Shown piece by piece: positions 1-5,731 of a DNA stretch of 5,881 nt (position 1 is its first letter; every line of letters starts with the position of its first letter). Where the stretch lies: assembly GCA_046594105.1 (NCBI GenBank), contig JBKJQB010000353.1:1-5881 (forward strand), in the 5' to 3' direction. The notes under the pieces are model-generated. The model was not told the DNA's origin. It made no database searches and was given only the letters and a program-made list of their open reading frames with translations. The stretch is from JBDSGC01 sp046594105 (GTDB taxonomy: Bacteria > Acidobacteriota > Thermoanaerobaculia > Gp7-AA8). The position numbers and the translations under genes are program-made.

Positions 1-2205
1 CTCGAGATCGTCCAGCATCCAGAAGCCGCGGCCCTGCGTCGCAGCGATCAACGCGTCTTCGTGGACGAGCAGATCGGTGATCGGAACGGTGGGCAACTTG
101 AACTGCAACGACTGCCAGTGCGCACCATCATCGTAAGAGGTGTACACCGCGCGCTCCGTCCCCGCGTACAGCAAGCCGCGACGCTTCGGATCGGCGCGAA
201 CGACACGCGTGAACTGATCCGCTGGAATGCCGTCGGTGATCTTCGTCCAGGTCTGGCCGTAGTCGCCGGTCCTGTACAGATACGGCCGGAAGTCGTCCCA
301 CTTGTACATGGTCGCCGCGACGTACGCGGTGCCCTTGTCGAGCGGGCTGGGATCGATGGAGTTGATCATGATCCACTCCGGCATCCCTTTCGGGGTGACG
401 TTCGTCCACGACTGGCCGCCGTTGCGCGAGAGATGCACCAGCCCGTCATCGGAGCCGATCCACAGCAGGCCCGGTTCGACCGCCGATTCCACGCCGGAGA
501 AGATGGTCCCGTAGTACTCGACGCTGGTGTTGTCCTTGGTGATGGGGCCCCCGGACGATCCCATCTTCGCCTTGTCGTTGCGAGTCAGATCGGGACTGAT
601 CGTTTTCCAGCTGGAGCCGCCGTTGGTCGATTCCAGCAGGAACTGCGAGGCGGCGTAAATCTTCTTCGGGTCGTGCGGGGAGAGAAAGATCGGGAAGTTC
701 CACTGGAAGCGGTGCTTGAGATCGGCGTCGCCCGCGCCCATGGGATTGTCGGGCCATGGATTCACGTCACGCGTCTCGCCGGTGCGGTGATTGACCACGG
801 TGAGAAATCCACCGTAGGAGCCGCCGTAGACGATGTCGGGATTCTTCGGATCGGCCACGATGTAGCCGCTCTCCCCTCCTGCGGTCACTTCCCAGTCGCG
901 GATTCCGATCCCGCTGCCGGCGGAGCGATGGCGGATGCGCACCGCGCTGTTGTCCTGCTGCGGTCCCAGAAGCCGATACGGGAAATCGTTGTCGACGGAG
1001 ACGCGGTAGAACTGCGCCGTGGGCTGATTGTCCTGACGGGTCCAGCTGGCGCCGCCGTCGGTAGAGACATTCACGCCGCCGTCATTGGCTTCGATCATCC
1101 GCTGCGGATCATTCGGCGCGATCCAGAGGTCGTGATTGTCGCCGTGCGGCGTGGCGATGGCACTCCAGCTCTTTCCGCCATCTTTCGACTTGTGAAAGCG
1201 GACGTTCACGACATAGACGCTGTCCTCGTCCTTCGGGTCGGCGTAGATCCGCGTGTAGTACCAGGCGCGTTGACGAAGGTCCGCGCTGTCGCTGGTCTTC
1301 TGCCAGGTCTCGCCCCCATCACGTGAGCGGAAGACGCCGCCTTCCTTCGCTTCCACGATGGCGTAGACGTTCTGCGGATTGGAGGGCGAAACGGTGACGC
1401 CGATGATGCCGAGCGTGCCCTTGGGCATCCCCTTGGCGCGGGAGAGCTCCTTCCAGCTGTCACCGCCATCCAAAGACTTCCAGAGCGCCGAGCCGTCGCC
1501 GCCGCTTTCGAAGGAGTAGGGCGTGCGGCGGAAGCGCCAGGTCGAGGCGTAGAGAATCCGAGGGTTGGTGGGGTCCATGGTCAGATCGACCGCGCCGGAG
1601 TCGCGGTTGACGAAGAGGATCCGTTCCCACGACTTGGCGCCGTCGCGGGAGCGATAGACCCCGCGCATCTCGTTCGGACCGAAGGTGTGGCCCATCGCCG
1701 CGACATACACAACGTCGGGATTGGCCGGATGCACGCGGATGCGGGCGATGTGCCGCGAGTCTTCCAGTCCCATGTGCGACCAGCTCTTGCCGGCGTCGGC
1801 GGACTTCCACACCCCTTCGCCGTGCGAGACGTTTCCGCGAACGGTCTCTTCGCCGCCCCCTGCGTAGACGACGCTGGGATCGGACGGTGCCACGGCCACC
1901 GCGCCGATGGAGCCGCCGAAGAAGCCATCGCTGACGGGACGCCAGCTCTGCCCGCCGTCGGTGGTCTTCCACACGCCGCCGCCGGTCGAGCCGAAGTAGT
2001 AAGTGTTCGGCTCGTTGGCAATCCCCGCCACGGCATCGGCACGACCGCCGCGATACGGGCCCACCTCGCGCCACTGCATCGATTTCAGCAGCGATGCGTC
2101 GGGCGCCTTCGGCTCAGAGGACTTCTTCTGCGAGTCAGCGGCAAATCCAGAGAGCGTGAAGACGAGAAACAGCGGCAGCAGGAAGAGACGCACGGTACGT
2201 GTCAT
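1..2205 (-). CDS. Secreted BNR/Asp-box beta-propeller protein (VPS10/sortilin-like, 'glycosyl hydrolase' family), 3' end outside window
   Basis: The frame is open for 735 codons from the ATG at 2205 to the left edge, with no stop. Residues 1-23 form a signal peptide (basic start, hydrophobic run LFLLPLFLVF, likely cleavage near FAA); there is no lipobox cysteine, so the protein should be exported to periplasm or outside. Eleven Asp-box motifs (S/T-x-D-x-G-x-x-W) follow at about residues 81, 135, 186, 244, 294, 340, 381, 526, 593, 646 and 690, for example TTDGGQSW and SRDGGETW. The first seven are spaced 41-58 residues apart, as in one seven-bladed propeller. A box-free stretch (389-525, with QFYRVSVDNDFPY and GPQQDNSA) leads into a second propeller. 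Family members are usually about 1000 residues or more, so some C-terminal sequence is probably missing here. Such proteins are often labelled glycosyl hydrolase or sortilin-like, but no catalytic residues can be assigned and the ligand is unknown. AAGGAG lies 9 bases before the ATG, which supports this start. Family is confident, function is not. Confidence 0.92.
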   Translation of the reverse strand, partial: MTRTVRLFLLPLFLVFTLSGFAADSQKKSSEPKAPDASLLKSMQWREVGPYRGGRADAVAGIANEPNTYYFGSTGGGVWKTTDGGQSWRPVSDGFFGGSIGAVAVAPSDPSVVYAGGGEETVRGNVSHGEGVWKSADAGKSWSHMGLEDSRHIARIRVHPANPDVVYVAAMGHTFGPNEMRGVYRSRDGAKSWERILFVNRDSGAVDLTMDPTNPRILYASTWRFRRTPYSFESGGDGSALWKSLDGGDSWKELSRAKGMPKGTLGIIGVTVSPSNPQNVYAIVEAKEGGVFRSRDGGETWQKTSDSADLRQRAWYYTRIYADPKDEDSVYVVNVRFHKSKDGGKSWSAIATPHGDNHDLWIAPNDPQRMIEANDGGVNVSTDGGASWTRQDNQPTAQFYRVSVDNDFPYRLLGPQQDNSAVRIRHRSAGSGIGIRDWEVTAGGESGYIVADPKNPDIVYGGSYGGFLTVVNHRTGETRDVNPWPDNPMGAGDADLKHRFQWNFPIFLSPHDPKKIYAASQFLLESTNGGSSWKTISPDLTRNDKAKMGSSGGPITKDNTSVEYYGTIFSGVESAVEPGLLWIGSDDGLVHLSRNGGQSWTNVTPKGMPEWIMINSIDPSPLDKGTAYVAATMYKWDDFRPYLYRTGDYGQTWTKITDGIPADQFTRVVRADPKRRGLLYAGTERAVYTSYDDGAHWQSLQFKLPTVPITDLLVHEDALIAATQGRGFWMLDDLE

Positions 2206-2214
2206 CGATGAGCA

Positions 2215-2220
2215 CTCCTT
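2215..2220 (-). promoter_or_regulatory. Shine-Dalgarno site of the propeller gene
   Basis: On the minus strand AAGGAG stands 9 bases before the ATG at 2205. It fixes the start, which is directly followed by a well-formed signal peptide. Confidence 0.8.
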
Positions 2221-2235
2221 CGAGGCGCATCTTTA

Positions 2236-2249
2236 CCACACCGGTGTGG
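2236..2249. promoter_or_regulatory. 14-bp perfect palindrome upstream of the propeller gene (possible operator)
   Basis: CCACACCGGTGTGG is a perfect 14-bp palindrome ending 15 bases before the AAGGAG site of the propeller gene. With no loop it is better suited to binding a dimeric protein than to forming an RNA hairpin. No convincing -35/-10 pair could be placed around it; TAAAGAT just downstream on the minus strand is at best a weak -10. The operator role is inference. Confidence 0.35.
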
Positions 2250-2269
2250 CGCGGCCGTCGTCGGCCGCG
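2250..2269. repeat. GC-only inverted repeat (8-bp stem, 4-base loop)
   Basis: CGCGGCCG and CGGCCGCG flank the loop TCGT, giving a perfect 8-bp stem directly next to the 14-bp palindrome. It lies 26 bases after the stop of the PAS-fragment gene. There is no T-run after it on either strand, so it is not a standard intrinsic terminator, though it could stabilise or pause a transcript. Confidence 0.5.
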
Positions 2270-2294
2270 TCTCATCTCAACGAAGCCCGCGCGA

Positions 2295-2699
2295 TCAGCC
2301 GCACCACACTCCCGCATCCTCACCGATGAACAGCGTCACCAGCGAACGGCCGCGGTGGGTGGAGAGCGGCGCGATGGTGATCTGCAGCGGTCGCCCCGCC
2401 GCTCGAGCGAGGCAGACGCTTTCCCGCACATCCCGCCGGTTCGCCTTCGCAGCCGTGGCGATGGCTTTCCTCATGGTGAACTCCTCGTTTCCCCGAGTGA
2501 CGAGCAGCTTCCCTTCGCGCTCGAGCAAGGGGTCGCCGGCAGCAATCAGATCGAGGGCAGCGATGTTGGCGAAGATCAGCCGGGCATCCTCGTCCACGAT
2601 GGCCACGCCGGTGGTCATGTCGTCGAGCAACTGGCTGAGCACTTCGACGTCGGGGAGGTTGAGCGGCGAGAAGGGATCGAGCAGTTTTCGCAGTCGCAT
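2295..2699 (-). CDS. Short PAS-domain protein, probable fragment of a LuxR-type regulator
   Basis: This 134-residue frame encodes what looks like the PAS sensor domain found in a class of LuxR-type transcription regulators. The domain signature is GVAIVDEDARLIFAN (31-45), followed by a GDPLLEREGKL segment (55-65), AGRPLQITIAPL (101-112) and LVTLFIGED (120-128), which forms the last strand of the fold. In those regulators a helix-turn-helix domain follows; here the frame stops six residues after LFIGED, so no DNA-binding part exists. The start is also abrupt: an in-frame TAG lies three codons before the ATG and there is no Shine-Dalgarno-like sequence. No cysteine or histidine pattern reveals a cofactor, and there is no signal peptide or membrane segment. 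It may be a small stand-alone PAS protein or, more likely, a decayed regulator. The family reading is from memory of sequence patterns; expression is uncertain. Confidence 0.55.
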   Translation of the reverse strand: MRLRKLLDPFSPLNLPDVEVLSQLLDDMTTGVAIVDEDARLIFANIAALDLIAAGDPLLEREGKLLVTRGNEEFTMRKAIATAAKANRRDVRESVCLARAAGRPLQITIAPLSTHRGRSLVTLFIGEDAGVWCG

Positions 2700-2760
2700 G
2701 AAGAGAGACTAGATTTTGCGGCGCAGCAGCGCATCCCCCGATCGGGTGAGAGGTGCCTGC

Positions 2761-2790
2761 TTTCGTGACGCCGGCTTTCGTGGCGCCGGC
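2761..2790. repeat. 15-bp tandem direct repeat, two copies
   Basis: TTTCGTGACGCCGGC (2761-2775) is followed at once by TTTCGTGGCGCCGGC (2776-2790), which differs at one base. The second copy runs into the first hairpin of this region. Confidence 0.85.
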
Positions 2791-2802
2791 ATCCTGCCGG
2801 CC
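2779..2802 (+). repeat. Left copy of an imperfect inverted repeat pair
   Basis: TCGTGGCGCCGGC followed by ATCCTGCCGGC matches, in inverted orientation, the segment at 3014-3038 (TCGTAGCGCCGGC then TTCCAGGCCGGC on the minus strand). The first 13 bases differ at one position and the rest is similar but not identical. The two copies enclose about 210 bases. Confidence 0.6.
2785..2801. repeat. GCCGGC hairpin
   Basis: GCCGGC, loop ATCCT, GCCGGC gives a perfect 6-bp stem. The core GGCATCC-TGCC is nearly the same as in the next hairpin (2806-2827), so the two may have arisen from one repeat family. Confidence 0.65.
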
Positions 2803-2805
2803 GTG

Positions 2806-2827
2806 CCGCGGGCATCCTTGCCCGCGG
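2806..2827. repeat. CCGCGGGCA hairpin
   Basis: CCGCGGGCA, loop TCCT, TGCCCGCGG forms a perfect 9-bp stem. No T-run follows on either strand, so it is not a standard terminator. It sits four bases after the preceding GCCGGC hairpin. Confidence 0.7.
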
Positions 2828-3013
2828 GAGCTCGCGTAGAGGAACCAGCGGAAGCGAGCAGGCGGGGTGAAGCGCGTGGATCGCTCACCATAGTCTCGAG
2901 CTGTCCTGCGTTCCCACCGGCAGGGATGACGGCGGCCGACCAGGAGTCTGCGCGGCAGAACGTGTTGGAGCGTGATCTTGGCGGAGCCTTGGGCAACCAG
3001 CGCCGCCGGCCGT

Positions 3014-3038
3014 GCCGGCCTGGAAGCCGGCGCTACGA
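3014..3038 (-). repeat. Right copy of the imperfect inverted repeat pair
   Basis: Read on the minus strand this is TCGTAGCGCCGGC followed by TTCCAGGCCGGC; it contains its own hairpin, GCCGGC-CTGGAA-GCCGGC at 3014-3031. It abuts the pnp terminator, whose U-run ends inside it, so the repeat seems to have settled right behind the terminator. Confidence 0.6.
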
Positions 3039-3068
3039 AAAACGCCCCCGGGCTTCGGGGGCGTTTTG
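3038..3068 (-). terminator. Intrinsic terminator of pnp
   Basis: On the minus strand, AAAACGCCCCCG (3067-3056) pairs with CGGGGGCGTTTT (3050-3039) around the loop AAGCC, a perfect 12-bp stem that ends in five Us. It starts 23 bases past the pnp stop codon. The plus strand also has an A-run before and four Ts after the stem, so it could work in both directions, although no plus-strand gene points at it. Confidence 0.93.
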
Positions 3069-3090
3069 ATTCCATGCAGATGAACAGCGA

Positions 3091-5553
3091 CTAACTGTTG
3101 CCTTCTCCGCCACCCGAGTTGCCCTCTCCGCCTTCGCTGCGCGGAGTGTGACCACCCTCGGGACGCGGTGAAGCTTCCGGACGGGGAGCTCCTTCGTGGC
3201 GAGGACCACTGTCGCGACGCGGGCCGCTTCCGCTTCCCTCGCGACGAGGACCACGATCGCCACCGCCGCCGCTGCCTTCACGACGAGGACCGCGTCCGCG
3301 GTCTCCGCCACCACCACCGTGTCCGCCCCCGCCGTGTCCACGATCGCCGCCGAAGCCACCGCGCGAACCGCCACGATCGCTTCCGCCACGGTCGCTTCCG
3401 CCACCACCACCGAAGCCGCCTTCGCGGCGCGGGGCGCGTGCTGCCGCGGCCAGCTCTTCCTCACTGGGAGGAGGCAGCAGCGGTTTGCGCGACAGACGGA
3501 TCTTGCCGCTGTCGGGTTCGATGCCCACCACCTGCACTTCGAGCTCGTCGCCGATCTGCATGATGTCGGTGACCTGACCCACGCGGGTGTGGGCCATCTC
3601 GGAAATGTGCAGCAGGCCGTCCTGGCCCGGCAGGATCTCGACGAAGGCTCCGTAGGGCTCGATGCGCTTGACGGTGCCCTTGTAGTTCTTGTTGATCTCC
3701 GCCGAGGCAGTGAGGCCCTTGATGATGTCGATGGCGCGCTGTGCGGCCGCGGCATCCATCGAGGCGATGGTCACCTTGCCGTCATCATCGACATCGATCT
3801 TCGTTCCAGTTTCCTCGACGATCCAGCGGATGGTCTTGCCGCCGGAACCGATGACGTCGCGGATGCGATCCTTCGGAACCATGACGGTGTAGAGACGCGG
3901 CGCGTACTCCGACATTTCGGCTGCCGGCTTGGAGATCGCCGCGTCCATCTTGTCGAGGATGTGGATCCGTCCGGCCTTGGCCTGCTGGAGCGCCTTGGCC
4001 ATCACGTCGCGCGAGATGCCGGCGACCTTGATGTCCATCTGCAGCGCGGTGATGCCGTTGCGGGTGCCGGCGACCTTGAAGTCCATGTCGCCTTCGTGAT
4101 CTTCCAGACCGGCGATGTCGCTCAGGATGGCCACCTTCGACGGGTCGTTCTTTTCGGTGACCAGCCCCATGGCGACACCGGCGACGGCGCCGCGGAGGGG
4201 AACACCGGCCTGCATCAGCGCCAGCGATCCACCACAGACGGAAGCCATGGACGACGATCCGTTCGACTCGAGAATGTCCGAGACGATGCGGATGGTGTAA
4301 GCGAACTCCTCTTCCGACGGCAGCATGGCCGCGAGGGCGCGACGGGCCAGGTTGCCGTGTCCGATCTCACGACGGGCAGGGCCGCGCATGAACTTCACTT
4401 CGCCGACCGAGAAGGGCGGAAAGTTGTAGTGCAGCATGAATTTCTGGAATGTCTCCCCTTCGAAGTCTTCGATCTTCTGCGCTTCCTGCGGGGTACCCAG
4501 GGTCACGGTGACCAGGGCCTGGGTCTCGCCCCGCGTGAAGATGGCCGAGCCATGCGTCCGGGGAAGAACGCCGAGGTCGACGGTGATGGGGCGGATGGTG
4601 GTGAACTCGCGGCCATCCATGCGCTTTTTCTCGTTGAGGATGACGTCGCGGAAAATGTGCGTCTCCATCTCGTGGTACGCGGCGTTCGTGGCGTCGAGCT
4701 TCTCCGTCTCTCCCGCAGGAACCGAGGCCACCATCTGGGCCTTGGCGGCCTTGACGGCATCGCGGCGGGCCATCTTGCCCTCGGTGAGCAGCGCAGTGCG
4801 CAGGCCCGGTCCGAAGTTCTTCATCAGCTCGCCGAAATGTTCCTCGGTGAACTTCGACTTGAACGTCACTTCCATTTTCGGCTTCCCGCACTCGGCGCGC
4901 AGGTCGTTCTGCAACTTGACGATGGTCTTGATGGCGGCGTGGGCTGCGTCGAGGGCGTCCAGGACGACGTCCTCCTGCATCTCGCGAGCGCCTGCTTCCA
5001 CCATCACGATCGCTTCGTTGGTGCCGGCGACGACGAGGTCGAGGTCCGACTCATCGCGCTGCGAGTTGGTGGGATTGATCACGATCTGGCCGTTGATGCG
5101 ACCGACGCGGACGGCGCCGATGGCGTTCGGGAACGGGATCTCCGAGATCACCAGGGCGGTGGAGGCCGCATTGATGGCCATGGTGTCCGGGTCGTTCTCG
5201 CCGTCGGCGGAAAGCACGAGCGCGATGACCTGCGTCTCCAGCCGGTAGCCCTTGGTGAACGACGGCCGCAGGGGGCGATCGATCAGGCGGCAGGTGAGGA
5301 TTTCCTTTTCGGTCGGACGACCCTCACGTTTGAAGAAGCCACCCGGGATGCGTCCGCCGGCGTAGGTGTACTCCTTGTAGTCGACGGTGAGCGGCATGAA
5401 GTCGCCAAGCACCGTGCCATCTTTGTAGCAGGCGGTGGCCAGGACGACCGTATCGCCATAACGGATCACGCAGGCGCCATTGGCCTGACGGGCGACGGCG
5501 CCCGATTCGATCGACAGCGTCTTGCCGCCGATCTCCAGCTCTTTCTTGAACAT
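3091..5553 (-). CDS. pnp: Polynucleotide phosphorylase (polyribonucleotide nucleotidyltransferase) with a Gly/Arg-rich tail
   Basis: PNPase degrades RNA from the 3' end using phosphate and can also add tails; it works as a ring-shaped trimer in the cytoplasm, often with RNase E or helicases. The product is 820 residues against about 700 for the usual enzyme. Order of domains: first RNase PH domain (about 10-140, with FFKREGRPTE at 73-82 and RLIDRPLRP at 89-97); helical linker (about 150-310); second, catalytic RNase PH domain (about 320-520, with FMLHYNFPPFSVGE, RREIGHGNLARRAL and ESNGSSSMASVCGG); KH domain (about 553-612, GSGG loop at 569-572); S1 domain (about 624-692). D485, D491 and K493 in EDHEGDMDFKVAG match the catalytic D486, D492 and K494 of E. 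coli, so the enzyme should be active. The extra length is a disordered tail. The start at 5553 is preferred over the ATG at 5559, because AAAGG touches the upstream ATG but is properly spaced for this one and MFKKE is the normal PNPase beginning. Confidence 0.99.
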   Translation of the reverse strand: MFKKELEIGGKTLSIESGAVARQANGACVIRYGDTVVLATACYKDGTVLGDFMPLTVDYKEYTYAGGRIPGGFFKREGRPTEKEILTCRLIDRPLRPSFTKGYRLETQVIALVLSADGENDPDTMAINAASTALVISEIPFPNAIGAVRVGRINGQIVINPTNSQRDESDLDLVVAGTNEAIVMVEAGAREMQEDVVLDALDAAHAAIKTIVKLQNDLRAECGKPKMEVTFKSKFTEEHFGELMKNFGPGLRTALLTEGKMARRDAVKAAKAQMVASVPAGETEKLDATNAAYHEMETHIFRDVILNEKKRMDGREFTTIRPITVDLGVLPRTHGSAIFTRGETQALVTVTLGTPQEAQKIEDFEGETFQKFMLHYNFPPFSVGEVKFMRGPARREIGHGNLARRALAAMLPSEEEFAYTIRIVSDILESNGSSSMASVCGGSLALMQAGVPLRGAVAGVAMGLVTEKNDPSKVAILSDIAGLEDHEGDMDFKVAGTRNGITALQMDIKVAGISRDVMAKALQQAKAGRIHILDKMDAAISKPAAEMSEYAPRLYTVMVPKDRIRDVIGSGGKTIRWIVEETGTKIDVDDDGKVTIASMDAAAAQRAIDIIKGLTASAEINKNYKGTVKRIEPYGAFVEILPGQDGLLHISEMAHTRVGQVTDIMQIGDELEVQVVGIEPDSGKIRLSRKPLLPPPSEEELAAAARAPRREGGFGGGGGSDRGGSDRGGSRGGFGGDRGHGGGGHGGGGGDRGRGPRREGSGGGGDRGPRREGSGSGPRRDSGPRHEGAPRPEASPRPEGGHTPRSEGGEGNSGGGEGNS
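3094..3453 (-). other. Low-complexity RG/RGG tail of PNPase (residues 701-820)
   Basis: After the S1 domain the protein continues for about 120 residues made mostly of Gly, Arg, Ser, Pro, Asp and Glu. It holds seven RG dipeptides including three RGG, glycine runs, a four-times repeated GPRRxG-type unit starting at residues 755, 768, 777 and 783, and a double EGNS ending (810-813, 817-820). The first part is basic and glycine-rich and the end is acidic. Such sequence is expected to be disordered. RG-rich tails commonly bind RNA or promote condensation; that role is inferred here. The matching DNA is itself repetitive, with CCACCACC and CGCTTCCGCCAC-type units. Confidence 0.9.
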
Positions 5554-5559
5554 GAACAT

Positions 5560-5564
5560 CCTTT
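5560..5564 (-). promoter_or_regulatory. Shine-Dalgarno site of pnp
   Basis: AAAGG on the minus strand lies directly against the ATG at 5559 but 6 bases before the ATG at 5553. The 6-base unit ATGTTC occurs twice in a row here, which creates the two candidate starts; the spacing decides for the second. Confidence 0.6.
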
Positions 5565-5570
5565 GATGCG

Positions 5571-5590
5571 CGAGGCCACTCATCGCCTCG
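5571..5590 (-). promoter_or_regulatory. Hairpin next to the pnp ribosome binding site
   Basis: CGAGGC and GCCTCG enclose the loop GATGAGTG, a 6-bp stem ending six bases before the AAAGG site. It could affect ribosome access to pnp. The stem is short and may be chance in GC-rich DNA. Confidence 0.35.
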
Positions 5591-5640
5591 GCGTTGTCGT
5601 TGATGCTCAGACCGATGATGAGGGTCGGCCGGGAGGGGGG

Positions 5641-5657
5641 CCGGTGGGTTCCACCGG
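5641..5657 (-). promoter_or_regulatory. Third hairpin of the rpsO-pnp spacer
   Basis: CCGGTGG, loop AAC, CCACCGG on the minus strand forms a perfect 7-bp stem. It is followed by a C-rich run rather than Us, so it is not a terminator. With the hairpin at 5663-5682 it makes a structured pnp leader. Confidence 0.55.
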
Positions 5658-5662
5658 TGAGA

Positions 5663-5682
5663 TCCGGCAACGTTTCGCCGGA
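5663..5682 (-). promoter_or_regulatory. Second hairpin of the rpsO-pnp spacer
   Basis: TCCGGC, loop GAAACGTT, GCCGGA on the minus strand gives a perfect 6-bp stem, extendable by one G-U pair. It begins three bases after the U-run of the rpsO-proximal hairpin. In E. coli the same spacer carries an RNase III-cleaved stem used in PNPase autocontrol; equivalence here is inference. Confidence 0.5.
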
Positions 5683-5685
5683 CCG

Positions 5686-5723
5686 AAAACCTGGAGGACA
5701 GGCACCGGGCGTGCCTGCCCTCC
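5686..5723 (-). terminator. Probable terminator or attenuator after rpsO
   Basis: Eight bases past the rpsO stop, GGAGGGCAGGCAC pairs with GTGCCTGTCCTCC around the loop GCCCG: 13 pairs with one G-U. The stem is followed by AGG and then four Us. The stem is strong, but the U-run is short and displaced, so some transcription may continue into pnp. It may equally be an mRNA 3'-end stabiliser or processing site. Confidence 0.65.
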
Positions 5724-5731
5724 GACTCTTC

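Larger units (their letters stand above)
2700..3037. other. Gene-free, repeat-rich stretch between the PAS fragment and the pnp terminator
   Basis: These 338 bases hold no frame with a recognisable product or a ribosome binding site. Both ends carry GCCGGC-rich inverted repeats in opposite orientation, and the left end also has a tandem duplication and two perfect hairpins (listed separately). The middle (about 2829-3000) is not obviously repetitive and I see no RNA gene or coding signature in it. The arrangement resembles a non-coding mobile repeat or a pair of dispersed intergenic repeats, but nothing encodes a transposase. Confidence 0.6.

Noticed and set aside
61..1326. A 421-codon open frame on the plus strand opposite the propeller gene
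   Set aside because: The opposite strand codes a protein with signal peptide and eleven regular Asp boxes; the plus-strand frame has no recognisable domain or ribosome binding site.
1..2205. Calling the propeller protein a sialidase because of its Asp boxes
   Set aside because: Asp boxes are structural turns found in many propellers; the sialidase catalytic Arg triad, Tyr and Asp could not be recognised.
2199..2768. A 189-codon plus-strand frame opposite the PAS gene
   Set aside because: The minus-strand frame has clear PAS-like sequence; the plus-strand frame shows no domain and spans spacer palindromes.
2320..3075. A 251-codon minus-strand frame across the repeat region and the PAS gene
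   Set aside because: It is made of translated repeats and terminator (runs such as GRQDAGATKAGVTKAG) and an out-of-frame reading of the PAS gene. No ribosome binding site or domain is visible.
3200..3430. Short repeated units suggesting a CRISPR array or VNTR
   Set aside because: The units are irregular and in frame with the Gly/Arg-rich tail of PNPase. There are no fixed-length spacers and no cas genes.
3033..3755. A 240-codon minus-strand frame in another frame of pnp
   Set aside because: It is an out-of-frame reading of the pnp KH, S1 and tail region, with Ala/Val/Arg bias and no family features.
5554..5670. A PNPase start at the ATG at 5670, adding 39 residues
   Set aside because: The added residues (MPDLTGGTHRPPSR...) do not resemble any PNPase, and they overlap the spacer hairpins. 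MFKKELEIGG at 5553 matches the normal beginning and has a spaced AAAGG.
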